Source: Pseudomonas hydrolytica
GTDB taxonomy: Bacteria; Pseudomonadota; Gammaproteobacteria; Pseudomonadales; Pseudomonadaceae
Assembly: GCF_021495345.1 (NCBI RefSeq)
Contig: NZ_CP099397.1
Coordinates: 1,426,001-1,490,000 of the forward strand
Direction: 5' to 3'
DNA: 64,000 nucleotides
The notes below the pieces were generated by a model. That model made no database searches. It was not told the origin of the DNA and saw nothing but the letters and a program-made list of their open reading frames with translations. Below are positions 18,926 to 27,616 of this stretch, piece after piece (within the stretch, counting starts at the first letter, position 1; each line of letters opens with the position of its first letter). Position numbers and translations under genes: made by a program.

Positions 18926-19339
18926 ATGCTGATCATCTCCAATGCCGTGCATCTGCCGCTCGAGGAAATCGAGCTGAGCGCCATTCGCGCCCAGGGCGCC
19001 GGCGGGCAGAACGTCAACAAGGTGTGCAGCGCCGTGCACCTGCGCTTCGACAGCCAGGCCTCTTCGCTGCCGCCGTTCTACAAGGAGCGCCTGCTGGCGC
19101 TACGCGACAGTCGCATCACCGCGGATGGCGTGGTGATCATCAAGGCGCAGCAGTATCGCACCCAGGAACAGAATCGCGCGGACGCCCTCGAGCGTTTGGC
19201 CGAGCTGATCCGCAGTGCCGGCAAGGTGGAAAAGAAACGCCGCCCGACCAAGCCGACCCTGGGCTCGAAGAAGCGCCGCCTGGACGGCAAGAGCAAGCGC
19301 GGGGCGATCAAGGCGGGGCGGGGCAAGGTGGATTTCTAG
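18926..19339 (+). CDS. arfB: Alternative ribosome-rescue factor ArfB (peptidyl-tRNA hydrolase)
   Basis: A 137-residue protein that frees ribosomes stalled at mRNA ends by hydrolysing the peptidyl-tRNA. The release-factor catalytic GGQ is at residues 26-28 (QGAGGQNVNKV). The C-terminal third is a basic tail (KKRRPTKPTLGSKKRR...) that would enter the empty mRNA channel of the ribosome. Length and tail fit ArfB/YaeJ and exclude a full release factor. The start ATG at 18926 gives the family N-terminus MLIISN. Confidence 0.93.
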   Translation: MLIISNAVHLPLEEIELSAIRAQGAGGQNVNKVCSAVHLRFDSQASSLPPFYKERLLALRDSRITADGVVIIKAQQYRTQEQNRADALERLAELIRSAGKVEKKRRPTKPTLGSKKRRLDGKSKRGAIKAGRGKVDF

Positions 19340-19366
19340 CGGCCCCCCAGCCGTCAGATGCTTCAC

Positions 19367-19434
19367 GTAGGGTGCGCCGTGCGCACCTGCATCTCGCGGG
19401 GGCGCACAGCCTAGGCGGCCCCGCGACACCCTAC
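19367..19434. repeat. Dispersed palindromic repeat, family A (copy 3)
   Basis: Arms GTAGGGTGCG (19367) and GACACCCTAC (ending 19434) lie between the convergent arfB and mgsA genes. The last bases of the repeat supply the mgsA stop codon (CTA on the plus strand at 19431-19433), so the element marks the end of that reading frame. Confidence 0.85.
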
Positions 19435-19895
19435 CCGCGGGCCGCCAGATAGGCCTGGTAGTCCGGAATGCGATACTCGTGCTGCTGCTCCAGCAGGCTG
19501 CTGCTAAGCAGGTAGTCGGCGCTGCTTTCGTTGCACGCCACCGGGATGTTCCACACCGCGGCGACCCGCAGCAGCGCCTTGATGTCCGGGTCGTGCGGCT
19601 GCGGTTCGAAGGGGTCCCAGAAGAACACCAGGATGTCCACGCGGCGTTCGGCGATGCGTGCGCCGAGCTGCTGGTCGCCGCCCAGCGGGCCGCTGATCAT
19701 GCTTTCCACCGGCAGCTGCAGGCGTCTGCTCAGTAGCAGGCCGGTGGTGCCGGTGGCCAGCAGCTCGTGACGCGCCAGCTTGTCGCGCTGGCGCTCGCAC
19801 CAGTCGAGCAGAAAACCCTTGCAGTGGTCGTGGGCCACCAGGGCGATGCGCTTGCGCGCCGGCAGGCTGGCGCTGGTGAAGGCGATACGGCTCAT
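19431..19895 (-). CDS. mgsA: Methylglyoxal synthase
   Basis: A 154-residue cytoplasmic enzyme converting dihydroxyacetone phosphate to methylglyoxal and phosphate, a bypass that relieves phosphorylated-sugar stress. The phosphate-binding ATGTTG (about residues 47-52), the catalytic GPLGGDQQ (about 69-76) and FFWDP are intact. The ATG at 19895 gives the usual start MSRIAFTS and family length. It lies 14 bases downstream of gap on the same strand, which places triose-phosphate disposal next to glyceraldehyde-3-phosphate dehydrogenase in one probable transcript. Confidence 0.93.
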   Translation of the reverse strand: MSRIAFTSASLPARKRIALVAHDHCKGFLLDWCERQRDKLARHELLATGTTGLLLSRRLQLPVESMISGPLGGDQQLGARIAERRVDILVFFWDPFEPQPHDPDIKALLRVAAVWNIPVACNESSADYLLSSSLLEQQHEYRIPDYQAYLAARG

Positions 19896-19909
19896 CAAGG
19901 CTCCTCGTT

Positions 19910-20911
19910 TCAGCCCAGGCGGGCCAGGGTCAGGCAGTTGTCCAGCATGCGGTTGGAGAAGCCCCATTCATTGTCGTACCAGGCCATCACCTTGAGCAGC
20001 TTGCCGCTCACCTTGGTGTGGTTGGCATCGAAGATCGACGACAGCGGGTTGTGGTTGAAGTCGCAGGACACCAGCGGCAGCGCGTTGTAACCGAGCACCG
20101 GCGACTTCTCGCTGGCGGCCTTGAGCAGGGCGTTGACCTCTTCGGCGCTGGTCTCGTGCTTGAGCTGCAGGGTCAGGTCGACCAGCGACACGTTGATCAC
20201 CGGCACCCTCACCGCCATGCCGGTGAGCTTGCCGGCCAGTTCCGGCAGCACCAGGCCGACCGCTTCGGCGGCGCCGGTTTTGGTCGGGATCATCGACTGG
20301 GTGGCCGAGCGCGCGCGGTAGGGGTCGCTGTGGTAGACGTCGGAGAGGTTCTGGTCGTTGGTGTAGGCGTGGATGGTGGTCATCAGGCCCTGTTCGATGC
20401 CCAGCTCGCGGTGCAGCACCTGGGCCACCGGAGCCAGGCAGTTGGTGGTGCAGGAGGCGTTGGAGACGATCTGCATGGCCGGCGTCAGCACCGCTTCGTT
20501 GACCCCATAAACCACGGTTGCGTCGGCACCTTTGGCCGGCGCCGAGATCAACACCTTACGGGCACCGGCAGCGAGGTGGGCTGCGGCCTTGTCGCGGTCG
20601 GTGAACAGCCCGGTGCATTCGAACACCACATCGACCTGATGCGCTCTCCAGGGCAGCTCGGCGGGGTTGCGAATGGCGCTGACGGCGATGTGATCGCCGT
20701 TGACCCACAGGCTCTCGCCATCGGCCACCACCTCGCCGGGAAAGGCGCCGTGTACGCTGTCATGACGCAGCAGGTGGGCATTCATGGCGCTGTCGCCCAG
20801 GTCGTTGATCGCCACCACCTGCAGATGCTGGCGATAATCCTGGGTGTAGAGTGCACGCAGCACGTTGCGGCCGATACGGCCGAAACCATTGATGGCGATT
20901 CGCAAAGTCAT
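19910..20911 (-). CDS. gap: Type I glyceraldehyde-3-phosphate dehydrogenase
   Basis: A 333-residue cytoplasmic enzyme oxidising glyceraldehyde-3-phosphate to 1,3-bisphosphoglycerate with NAD+. The dinucleotide fold INGFGRIGR is at residues 7-15, an aspartate at about 37 favours NAD+, and the catalytic cysteine is in [12 protein letters not shown] near 153. It serves the lower Entner-Doudoroff route. Divergent from edd across 128 bases with two HexR operators, the known arrangement in Pseudomonas (gap-1/edd); probably co-transcribed with mgsA. Confidence 0.96.
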   Translation of the reverse strand: MTLRIAINGFGRIGRNVLRALYTQDYRQHLQVVAINDLGDSAMNAHLLRHDSVHGAFPGEVVADGESLWVNGDHIAVSAIRNPAELPWRAHQVDVVFECTGLFTDRDKAAAHLAAGARKVLISAPAKGADATVVYGVNEAVLTPAMQIVSNASCTTNCLAPVAQVLHRELGIEQGLMTTIHAYTNDQNLSDVYHSDPYRARSATQSMIPTKTGAAEAVGLVLPELAGKLTGMAVRVPVINVSLVDLTLQLKHETSAEEVNALLKAASEKSPVLGYNALPLVSCDFNHNPLSSIFDANHTKVSGKLLKVMAWYDNEWGFSNRMLDNCLTLARLG

Positions 20912-20931
20912 GGTGAGCTTCTCGTAATTTG

Positions 20932-20946
20932 TTGTTGGAATTACAA
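20932..20946. promoter_or_regulatory. HexR operator, gap side (TTGT-N7-ACAA)
   Basis: A perfect match to the Pseudomonas HexR consensus TTGT-N7/8-ACAA lies just downstream of the predicted gap -10 element. Bound HexR would block gap transcription; the known inducer of HexR is 2-keto-3-deoxy-6-phosphogluconate, the product of Edd. Confidence 0.85.
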
Positions 20947-20973
20947 GATTATGCTCATGATGCTAGAAATCAA
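20946..20973 (-). promoter_or_regulatory. Predicted sigma-70 promoter of gap
   Basis: On the minus strand TTGATT (20968-20973) and TAATCT (20946-20951) are separated by 16 bases. The start point would fall inside the adjacent HexR operator. Confidence 0.6.
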
Positions 20974-20993
20974 GCCTTTTTGATGGCAGTATT

Positions 20994-21008
20994 TTGTTAA
21001 AAATACAA
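20994..21008. promoter_or_regulatory. HexR operator, edd side (TTGT-N7-ACAA)
   Basis: A second perfect TTGT-N7-ACAA dyad, 62 bases from the first (start to start) and 31 bases before the edd ATG. Its place between TTGATG (20980-20985) and the gene suits repression of edd by HexR. Confidence 0.85.
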
Positions 21009-21039
21009 ACAGATGCTAGTAGCTAGCCTGGAGAAGACC

Positions 21040-22863
21040 ATGCATCCCCGCGTTGTTGAAGTCACCGACCGTCTGATCGAGCGCAGCCGCGCCACCCGCC
21101 AGCGCTATCTGGCCATGATCCGCGCGGCCGCCAGTGAAGGGCCGCAGCGCGGCAAGCTGCAATGCGCCAACTTCGCCCACGGCGTGGCCGGCTGCACCGG
21201 CCATGACAAGCAGACGCTGCGTCTGATGGACGCGGCCAACGTGGCCATCGTTTCTGCTTATAACGACATGTTGTCGGCCCACCAGCCCTACGAGCACTTT
21301 CCCGAACAGATCAAGCAGGCCCTGCGCGATATGGGCTCGGTGGGCCAATTCGCCGGCGGCGTGCCGGCGATGTGCGACGGCGTCACTCAGGGCGAGCCGG
21401 GCATGGAACTGGGCATCGCCAGCCGCGAGGTGATCGCCATGGCCAGCGCCGTGGCCCTGTCGCACAACATGTTCGACGCCGCGCTGTACCTGGGCGTGTG
21501 CGACAAGATCGTGCCGGGGCTGGTGATGGGTGCGTTGCGCTTCGGTCATCTGCCGTCGCTGTTCGTGCCGGCCGGGCCCATGACCTCGGGTCTGTCCAAC
21601 AAGGAAAAGGCCGACGTGCGTCAGCGCTACGCCGAGGGCAAGGCCAGCCGCGACGAGCTGCTGGCCGCGGAGATGGCCGCCTATCACGGGCCGGGCACCT
21701 GCACCTTTTATGGCACCGCCAATACCAACCAACTGTTGATGGAGGTGATGGGCCTGCACCTGCCGGGCGCTTCCTTCATCAATCCGGGCACGCCGCTGCG
21801 CGAGGCGCTGACCCGCGAGGCGGCGCAGCAGGTCACCCGCCTGACCAAGCAGAGCGGAAACTTCATGCCCATCGGCGAGATCGTCGACGAGCGCTGCCTG
21901 GTCAACTCCATCGTCGCCCTGCACGCCACCGGCGGCTCCACCAACCACACCCTGCACATGCCGGCCATTGCCCGCGCCGCCGGCATCCTGCTGACCTGGC
22001 AGGACATGGCCGATCTGTCCGAGGTGGTGCCGACCCTGGCCCACGTCTATCCCAACGGCAAGGCCGACATCAATCACTTCCAGGCCGCCGGTGGCATGGC
22101 CTTCCTCATTCGCGAGCTGCTCGAGGCCGGGCTGCTGCATGAAGAGGTCAATACCGTGGCCGGCCGCGGCCTGTCGCGCTACACCCGCGAGCCCTTCCTC
22201 GAGGGCGGCAAGCTGGTCTGGCGCGACGGCCCCACCGCGAGCCTGGAGGAGAGCGTGCTGCGCCCGGTGGCGCGGCCGTTCTCGGCCGAAGGCGGTTTGC
22301 GCCTGATGCAGGGCAACCTGGGGCGCGGGGTGATGAAGGTGTCCGCGGTGGCGCCGGAACATCAGGTGGTGGAAGCGCCTGCGCTGGTGTTCGAGGATCA
22401 GCTGGAGTTGGTCGAGGCGTTCAAGGCCGGCAAGCTGGAGCGCGATTTCGTCGCCGTGGTGCGTTTCCAGGGGCCGCGCAGCAACGGCATGCCCGAGCTG
22501 CACAAGATGACCCCTTATCTGGGCGTGCTGCAGGATCGCGGCTTCAAGGTGGCACTGGTCACCGACGGGCGCATGTCCGGCGCCTCGGGCAAGATCCCGG
22601 CGGCTATCCATGTCTGCCCCGAGGCCTTCGACGGCGGCCCGCTGGCGCGGGTGCGCGACGGCGATCTGCTACGCGTCGATGGGCAGAGCGGCGAGTTGCT
22701 GCTGCTTGGCGACGAGGTCGAGTTCGCCTCGCGCGAGCTGGCGCCGACGCCGCCACCGGCCAGCGGTTGTGGTCGCGAGCTGTTCGCCTTCATGCGCCAC
22801 AACTTCAGCACGGCGGAGCAGGGCGCCAGTGCCTTTACCGAGAGTCTCGAGTCGCTGGTCTGA
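21040..22863 (+). CDS. edd: 6-phosphogluconate dehydratase (Entner-Doudoroff)
   Basis: A 607-residue Fe-S enzyme of the IlvD/Edd family that turns 6-phosphogluconate into 2-keto-3-deoxy-6-phosphogluconate. GVCDKIVPG (about residue 155) and [13 protein letters not shown] (about 220) hold cluster-binding cysteines; GRMSGASGK is near 515. The ATG at 21040 ([12 protein letters not shown]) has GGAG eight bases upstream; an in-frame ATG at 21013 would lie right after the operator and adds nine unrelated residues. Divergent from gap under shared HexR control. Confidence 0.97.
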   Translation: MHPRVVEVTDRLIERSRATRQRYLAMIRAAASEGPQRGKLQCANFAHGVAGCTGHDKQTLRLMDAANVAIVSAYNDMLSAHQPYEHFPEQIKQALRDMGSVGQFAGGVPAMCDGVTQGEPGMELGIASREVIAMASAVALSHNMFDAALYLGVCDKIVPGLVMGALRFGHLPSLFVPAGPMTSGLSNKEKADVRQRYAEGKASRDELLAAEMAAYHGPGTCTFYGTANTNQLLMEVMGLHLPGASFINPGTPLREALTREAAQQVTRLTKQSGNFMPIGEIVDERCLVNSIVALHATGGSTNHTLHMPAIARAAGILLTWQDMADLSEVVPTLAHVYPNGKADINHFQAAGGMAFLIRELLEAGLLHEEVNTVAGRGLSRYTREPFLEGGKLVWRDGPTASLEESVLRPVARPFSAEGGLRLMQGNLGRGVMKVSAVAPEHQVVEAPALVFEDQLELVEAFKAGKLERDFVAVVRFQGPRSNGMPELHKMTPYLGVLQDRGFKVALVTDGRMSGASGKIPAAIHVCPEAFDGGPLARVRDGDLLRVDGQSGELLLLGDEVEFASRELAPTPPPASGCGRELFAFMRHNFSTAEQGASAFTESLESLV

Positions 22864-22890
22864 GGCTTGGCAATCCGGGAATGCCTTGCG

Positions 22891-22946
22891 CAGTGATCCC
22901 GGATGGCATCCGGGCTACCGTCCTGTATCGGTGCGTAGCCCGGGCA
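22891..22946. repeat. REP-like palindrome, family B
   Basis: CCCGGATGGCATCCGGGCTAC (its own short hairpin) followed by GTAGCCCGGGC in inverse orientation, between the converging edd and rdgC genes. The GTAGCCCGGAT core is the widespread Pseudomonas REP type and recurs at 15720 and 58253. Confidence 0.75.
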
Positions 22947-22953
22947 AGGGTGA

Positions 22954-23874
22954 TCAGATGCCTTGCGGAATCTCTTCGCCACCCAGTGCGGTGAACAGCT
23001 CCGGCAGGAACTCCACCAGGGTCATCATCATCAGGATGAAGCTGGCGTCCTGCTGGGCCAGGGCGTCGTCGCCGCCGTCCTGTTCCGCCTGCTCCTGCAG
23101 CACGTCTTCGAAGCGCAGACGCTTGATGGCCAGCTTCTCGTCGAGCACGAAGGACAGCTTGTCCTGCCAGGCCAGCGACAGCTGGGTGACCTGCTTGCCG
23201 GTGGACAGGTGCAGCTGGATTTCCTCGCTGGTCAGGTCCTGGCGCTTGCAGCGCACCACGCCGCCGTCCTCATGGGTATCGCGCAGCTCGCACTCGTCGA
23301 GCACGTAGAAGCCTTCGGCGGCCTTCTGCGTTTTCAGCCAGTCGGTGAGGGTGGCGGTCGGCGCGATCTTCACCGACAGCGGACGTACCGGCAGCGAGCC
23401 GATGGCTTCACGCAGGGTGGAAAGCAGGTCCTCGGCCTTCTTGGCGCTGGCACTGTCGACCAGGATCAGGCCCTGTTTCGGCGCGATGGCGGCGAAGGTG
23501 CCGGATTTGCGAATGAAGGCGCGCGGCAGGAAGGCCTGGACGATCTCGTCTTTGATCTGATCGCGCTCCTTCTTGTACACCTTGCGCATCTGCGTGTTTT
23601 CGATCTCGTCGACCTTTTCCTTCAGCGCGTCGCGCACCACCGAGCCGGGCAGGATGCGCTCTTCCTTGCGCGTGCCGATCAGCAGGAAGTCGCCACTGAC
23701 GTGTACCAGGGGCGCGTCGCCGCCTTTGCCGAAGGGGGCGGTGAATCCGTAAGTGGTCAGCTCCTGGCTGGCGCAGGGGCGCGCCGGCTTGCTGGCCAGT
23801 GCGGTCTCCAGCGCGTCGGCGTCGAAAGGGATGTCCTGAGTGAGGCGGTAGACCAGCAGGTTACGAAACCACAT
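22954..23874 (-). CDS. rdgC: Recombination-associated protein RdgC
   Basis: A 306-residue DNA-binding protein that forms a ring around duplex DNA and limits RecA activity. The N-terminus [12 protein letters not shown] and the C-terminal block [21 protein letters not shown] are typical, and the length equals other Pseudomonas RdgC. The ATG at 23874 is chosen over the much longer open frame because upstream codons give no family sequence. In P. aeruginosa rdgC is next to the FKBP gene (PA3263/PA3262, from memory); here two tRNA genes lie between. Confidence 0.95.
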   Translation of the reverse strand: MWFRNLLVYRLTQDIPFDADALETALASKPARPCASQELTTYGFTAPFGKGGDAPLVHVSGDFLLIGTRKEERILPGSVVRDALKEKVDEIENTQMRKVYKKERDQIKDEIVQAFLPRAFIRKSGTFAAIAPKQGLILVDSASAKKAEDLLSTLREAIGSLPVRPLSVKIAPTATLTDWLKTQKAAEGFYVLDECELRDTHEDGGVVRCKRQDLTSEEIQLHLSTGKQVTQLSLAWQDKLSFVLDEKLAIKRLRFEDVLQEQAEQDGGDDALAQQDASFILMMMTLVEFLPELFTALGGEEIPQGI

Positions 23875-24128
23875 GAGCGGGTGAATCTCCATTGGTGTTG
23901 AGGTCGCAGGCAGCGCCATCCGTGGGACCTTCGCGAACGGGAAGGTGGCCGCGCAGCGACGGATGAAGGTGGCGGACGACCCATCGGATGGTGGGCGGTC
24001 CGTCGGCACAGAGCGCGCATTATTCTCCGCTGGCGTGCTCAGGCCAACCCTGACAGCAGACCGTTGAGGAAATTCGCTGGTCTCACCTAAGTTCTTGCTG
24101 GGGCGATAAATTTTTTTGCCAAGAGGGC

Positions 24129-24157
24129 TTGCCAAGGTCCGGAACGCTCTCTAGAAT
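24129..24157 (+). promoter_or_regulatory. Sigma-70 promoter of the tRNA-Val/tRNA-Asp unit
   Basis: TTGCCA at 24129-24134 and TAGAAT at 24152-24157 are spaced by 17 bases, ending 22 bases before the tRNA-Val gene. A GC-rich stretch follows the -10 box. The 305-base region from 23875 to 24179 holds no gene; besides this promoter I see only the presumed leader of rdgC. Confidence 0.75.
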
Positions 24158-24179
24158 GCGCCCCACTTCGAGAGCGAAT

Positions 24180-24255
24180 GGGTGGTTAGCTCAGCCGGGA
24201 GAGCATCTGCCTTACAAGCAGAGGGTCGGCGGTTCGATCCCGTCACCACCCACCA
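24180..24255 (+). tRNA. tRNA-Val (anticodon TAC)
   Basis: A 76-base cloverleaf: acceptor GGGTGGT pairs with ACCACCC, the D-loop has AGCTCAGCCGGGAGAGC, the anticodon loop reads CTTACAA with TAC, the T-arm has GGTTCGATCC, and CCA is encoded. Confidence 0.97.
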
Positions 24256-24270
24256 ATCTCGCAGTTACGC

Positions 24271-24347
24271 GCAGCGGTAGTTCAGTCGGTTAGAATACCG
24301 GCCTGTCACGCCGGGGGTCGCGGGTTCGAGTCCCGTCCGCTGCGCCA
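24271..24347 (+). tRNA. tRNA-Asp (anticodon GTC)
   Basis: A 77-base cloverleaf: acceptor GCAGCGG pairs with CCGCTGC, the anticodon loop reads CTGTCAC with GTC, the T-arm has GGGTTCGAGTCCC, and CCA is encoded. It lies 15 bases after tRNA-Val in the same transcript. Confidence 0.97.
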
Positions 24348-24534
24348 TTCTTCTCCTCGCTTCATCCCCTCCTGTGACATCTCTTCGGTTTCCACCGAAA
24401 TCTCAGAAAAAATCCTTTGTTTGCTTGAACTTATGCGCATTGCTCGGCTCCTATGCCGTAGCCAGTGATCGTGGCAGGCTGCTAAGCTCGCGCTTTCACA
24501 CGACGGCCTTCGGGCGCATCTACAAGGAACAAGC

Positions 24535-25245
24535 ATGAAACAGCATCGTTTGGCGGCGGCAGTTGCCCTGGTAGGCCTGGTGCTCGCCGGTTGCGATTCG
24601 CAAACCAGCGAAGTCGAACTCAAGAGCCCGGCGCAGAAGGCTTCCTACGGTATCGGTCTGAACATGGGGCGCAGCCTGTCCGAAGAGGGCATGGACGATC
24701 TGGACTCCAAGGCCGTCGCTCAGGGTATCGAGGACGCGCTGGCGAAGAAGGAGCCGCGCATCAAGGACGAAGACATGATCGAGGCCTTCTCCTTCCTGCA
24801 GAACCGTGCCGAAGAGCGCATGGCTGCCCTGAACAAGGAAGCGGCCGAGGCTGGCAAGAAGTTCCTTGAAGAGAACGGCAAGCGCGAAGGCGTGGTTACC
24901 ACCGAATCCGGTCTGCAGTACGAAGTGGTGAAGAAGACCGACGGTGCGCAACCCAAGGAAACCGACGTGGTGACCGTTCACTACGAAGGCAAGCTGACCG
25001 ATGGCAGCGTGTTCGACAGCTCCGTCGCACGCGGCAGTCCCATCGATCTGCCGGTTGGCGGCGTGATCCCGGGTTGGGTCGAAGGCCTGCAGTTGATGCA
25101 CGTGGGCGAGAAGTACAAGCTGTACATCCCCAGTGAGCTGGCCTACGGCGAACAGAGCCCATCTCCGGCCATCCCCGCCAACTCGGTGCTGGTGTTCGAT
25201 CTTGAGCTGATCGGCATCAAGGATCAGGCAGACGCGCAGCAGTAA
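24535..25245 (+). CDS. FKBP-type peptidyl-prolyl isomerase, lipoprotein (Mip/FkpA-like)
   Basis: A 236-residue protein with a lipoprotein signal: lipobox LAGC with cysteine 20, followed by DSQ. The N-terminal domain (about 30-115) is the helical dimerisation part of Mip/FkpA proteins (KASYGIGLNMGRSL). The FKBP domain (about 120-230) has VTVHYEGKLTDGSVFDSS and VIPGWVEGLQLM. With D at the position after the lipid cysteine it might stay in the inner membrane if the enteric +2 rule applied, but Pseudomonas sorting differs. It assists folding of envelope proteins. Confidence 0.92.
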   Translation: MKQHRLAAAVALVGLVLAGCDSQTSEVELKSPAQKASYGIGLNMGRSLSEEGMDDLDSKAVAQGIEDALAKKEPRIKDEDMIEAFSFLQNRAEERMAALNKEAAEAGKKFLEENGKREGVVTTESGLQYEVVKKTDGAQPKETDVVTVHYEGKLTDGSVFDSSVARGSPIDLPVGGVIPGWVEGLQLMHVGEKYKLYIPSELAYGEQSPSPAIPANSVLVFDLELIGIKDQADAQQ

Positions 25246-25263
25246 CACTTGCACGCGTCATCG

Positions 25264-25295
25264 CAACGCCCCGTCTTGACGGGGCGTTGTCGTTT
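25264..25295 (+). terminator. Rho-independent terminator after the FKBP gene
   Basis: A perfect twelve-base stem CAACGCCCCGTC / GACGGGGCGTTG with a two-base loop, followed by TCGTTT, 18 bases after the stop codon. Confidence 0.85.
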
Positions 25296-25516
25296 CTGGC
25301 TCGAAAAAGGCGGTGTGTCGCAAGTCGAGTGTTACGCTTATGCACATTGCGGAAACGGTTCCTGACGGATTTTCGCTACACCGCGCGGTGATGCCATGTC
25401 AATTCTCAAGTTATTGATTTGAATGGCTTTTATCCTTTGTATAAAAAATGCCCGATCTGAGCGAAGTCCTCATGGCACGGGCCTTTGGTAAGCTTGTCGA
25501 AAGTCTTTGCACAGAT

Positions 25517-25539
25517 TTATCCACAGCTTCGGTGGATAA
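25517..25539. promoter_or_regulatory. Inverted pair of DnaA-box-like sequences
   Basis: TTATCCACA at 25517-25525 is a perfect DnaA-box consensus. GTGGATAA at 25532-25539 repeats its core in the opposite direction, making an eight-base perfect dyad. It lies 44 bases before the YkvA gene in a gene-free stretch (25246-25582) that otherwise holds the FKBP terminator and AT-rich, promoter-like sequence near 25419-25445 (TTGAAT, 15 bases, TATAAA). Confidence 0.5.
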
Positions 25540-25582
25540 GCCAGGCAAGGCCAGGCGTTGTCTGGCTTGCCGAGGAGGTCCG

Positions 25583-26026
25583 ATGAAAGCTCCATGGAAA
25601 CTGATGCGTTACCTGCCTCTGGCGGCTCGCTTCCTGCGGGACGGGCGCTTGCCGGAGCTGGTCCGTGCCCTGGGTGACAAGCGTTCCCCGGAGGGGCAGC
25701 GGTTCGCCGCGTTCAAGGACGACTTGCGTGTGCTGCGCGCCCTTTGCCTGGCCTGGTTCAAGGGCGAGTACCGGCAGATCAGCAGTCAGGCGCTGCTGAT
25801 GGTGGTGGCGGCGTTGCTGTATTTCATTGCCCCGCTGGACGCCATTCCGGATTGGTTGGTGGGTGTCGGCTTCGTCGACGATCTGGCCGTGCTGGCCTGG
25901 GTGATGCGCACCTGGCAGGGGGAGCTGGAGGCGTTCAAGGTCTGGCGCGCGAAGCAGGCTCCGGAGCGTCTGGCGCTCATCGAGCATCTGCCGCCTGCTG
26001 ACCAGGCTGATCCGCAGCATTCCTGA
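25583..26026 (+). CDS. YkvA/DUF1232 membrane protein
   Basis: A 147-residue protein of the YkvA family. The signature LLYFIAPLDAIPDWLVGVGFVDDLAVL (about residues 80-106) forms a hydrophobic hairpin with conserved acidic and proline residues. The ATG at 25583 follows GAGGAGG by five bases; the open frame upstream (from 25448) lacks family sequence. Function is unknown. Its last 50 bases overlap the 3' end of the convergent gene at 25977. Confidence 0.85.
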   Translation: MKAPWKLMRYLPLAARFLRDGRLPELVRALGDKRSPEGQRFAAFKDDLRVLRALCLAWFKGEYRQISSQALLMVVAALLYFIAPLDAIPDWLVGVGFVDDLAVLAWVMRTWQGELEAFKVWRAKQAPERLALIEHLPPADQADPQHS

Positions 26027-26747
26027 GGGCTTCATCCAGCCATTGGCTGATCAGCCCGCGATCACGCAGCTCCAGCAGCACGGCGTCCAGTCGCTGCGCG
26101 GCTATCGGCAGGTGCGGGCCGTACGCGCAGTGAATCTGATAACGCTCCACCACCCAGGGGCTGAAGCGCAGCTGTAGCTGCGGATATTGGTTGAGCTTGT
26201 AGGCCAGATTGCGGCGCATGTCGATCACCGCGTCCAGGCGTTGCTTGTCGAGCATATGCAGGCTGGTGTCGAGGTCGCGTACGTCCTGGCGTTTGATCGC
26301 GCCATTGGCGAAGGCGGCCATCAGCGGCTGGCTGTAGACGTAACCCAGGCTGGTACCCAGGACCCTGCCGTGCAGGCTGGCGAGATCGCTCAGCGGTGGC
26401 CGATCACGATGCTGCAGCAACACGTCTTCCTCCTCGTACAACGGAGGCGACCAGTGATAGCGCTGCGACTCGCTCATCCATTGCGGCGTGGTGTTGCAGA
26501 TCAGGTGCAGCCGGCCCTCCTGCAGGTAGGACTCCAGGCGATTGTTCGGCGTTTCGATGAACTGCACGGGAAGATCGAAGCGTTTGCTCAGCTCCTCGCC
26601 CAGGCGTGGTGCCAGCCCGCGCTGCGGCTGCACGCGTCCCGGTTCCACATAGGGCAGGGTGTCGGCCGGGCCGTAGCCCCAGATCAGGGTCTGCGCCGTA
26701 CAAGGCGCGGCCAATAGTCCACCCAAAAGCGCGTACAGTATTCGCAA
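25977..26747 (-). CDS. Periplasmic solute-binding protein, family 3 type
   Basis: A 256-residue exported protein (signal peptide about 1-18, ending CTAQ) with the extracellular solute-binding family 3 fold: GLAPRLGEELSKRFDLPVQF early, HGRVLGTSLGYVYSQPL in the hinge region and DTSLHMLDKQRLDAVID later. No ABC permease or ATPase gene is adjacent, so it may be an orphan binding protein or a sensor-like protein. Overlaps the YkvA gene by 50 bases, tail to tail. Confidence 0.8.
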   Translation of the reverse strand: MRILYALLGGLLAAPCTAQTLIWGYGPADTLPYVEPGRVQPQRGLAPRLGEELSKRFDLPVQFIETPNNRLESYLQEGRLHLICNTTPQWMSESQRYHWSPPLYEEEDVLLQHRDRPPLSDLASLHGRVLGTSLGYVYSQPLMAAFANGAIKRQDVRDLDTSLHMLDKQRLDAVIDMRRNLAYKLNQYPQLQLRFSPWVVERYQIHCAYGPHLPIAAQRLDAVLLELRDRGLISQWLDEALRNAADQPGQQAADAR

Positions 26748-26933
26748 GATGGACTCCCCGTTGGCAGATGTTTCGACGCAGCTACCGCTATGGTGCGGTT
26801 TGTTCAGCCTCGAGAATAGAGCGTGATGCCTTGGCAGTACAGATCACGCCTCTGGCGCCAGACGCCTGTTAAGATGGCGGCTCGCAAGGAAGGCGCCGAG
26901 GTTCGTCGGTGCTGCTTTCCCACGGAGAAATTC

Positions 26934-27254
26934 ATGACTGTGCAAATCATTTCCCGCGATGGCGAACCGGAATATGCCGTGTTGCCCTGGGGCGAATATC
27001 AGGCATTGATGCAGGCGGCCGGGCGCCAGGAGCATGCCGAGCCCGCTGCCGCGCAGCCGGTCAATGCGCTGAAGCCTTCGCTCGAGCAACTGCAAGCGCT
27101 GCGTGAGGCCAAGGGCTTGAGTCCGGAGGCTCTGGCCCGCAGCGTGGGCATCAGTCCGCATTACCTGGCCATGATCGAGCGTGGCGAGCGTCGACCCGAC
27201 GCGGCCATCCTGCGTTCGCTGGCCTGGACCCTGGGGCTGGAGGGCTGGTCTTGA
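26934..27254 (+). CDS. XRE-family helix-turn-helix protein
   Basis: A 106-residue cytoplasmic protein. The N-terminus (MTVQIISRDGEPEYAVLPWGEYQALMQAA) resembles antitoxin-like or Phd-like openings, and the C-terminal half is a Cro/CI helix-turn-helix (LEQLQALREAKGLSPEALARSVGISPHYLAMIERGERRPD). The ATG at 26934 follows GGAG by six bases. First gene of a three-gene unit with overlapping stops and starts (TTGA at 27251; eight bases at 27609), so all three are translated together. A toxin-antitoxin-type role is possible but no toxin fold is recognised downstream. Confidence 0.8.
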   Translation: MTVQIISRDGEPEYAVLPWGEYQALMQAAGRQEHAEPAAAQPVNALKPSLEQLQALREAKGLSPEALARSVGISPHYLAMIERGERRPDAAILRSLAWTLGLEGWS

Positions 27255-27616
27255 GCGTGCGCATCAGTCGCCAGCATTGGCAGGCCCTGCTCGATGAACT
27301 CGATGATGCTCGCCGTCAGCGTCATCTGCTGACATACCGTGCACTGATCGAGCGCCTGGAGTTGCCGAGCCCGGCCATGCAGACCCTCACTGCGGCGCTG
27401 GAACACCTGGCTGCGCTGGATGCCCGTGCCGAACGACCGCTGCGCAGTGCGCTGGTGATCAGCCAGGGCGCCAGCCGCCTGCCGCGAACCGGCTTCTTCG
27501 AGTGCGTCACCCGTCTGGGGCGTTTCAGCGGTGCTTCCGATGGCGTCGCCGCTGCCTCCTGGCACGCATCCGAGGTGGTGCGGGTGTTCGAGTTCGATTA
27601 CCCCGCCGATGTCTAG
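27251..27616 (+). CDS. Conserved protein of unknown function
   Basis: A 121-residue protein beginning at a TTG that overlaps the TGA of the upstream XRE gene; a GTG at 27257 is an alternative. The N-terminal half is helical (WQALLDELDDARRQRHLLTYRALIERL) and the middle contains PLRSALVISQGASRLPRTGFFECVTRLGRF, a segment reminiscent of small DNA- or nucleotide-binding proteins, although I do not recognise a family. Overlaps the SEL1 gene by eight bases. Confidence 0.7.
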   Translation: MSVRISRQHWQALLDELDDARRQRHLLTYRALIERLELPSPAMQTLTAALEHLAALDARAERPLRSALVISQGASRLPRTGFFECVTRLGRFSGASDGVAAASWHASEVVRVFEFDYPADV

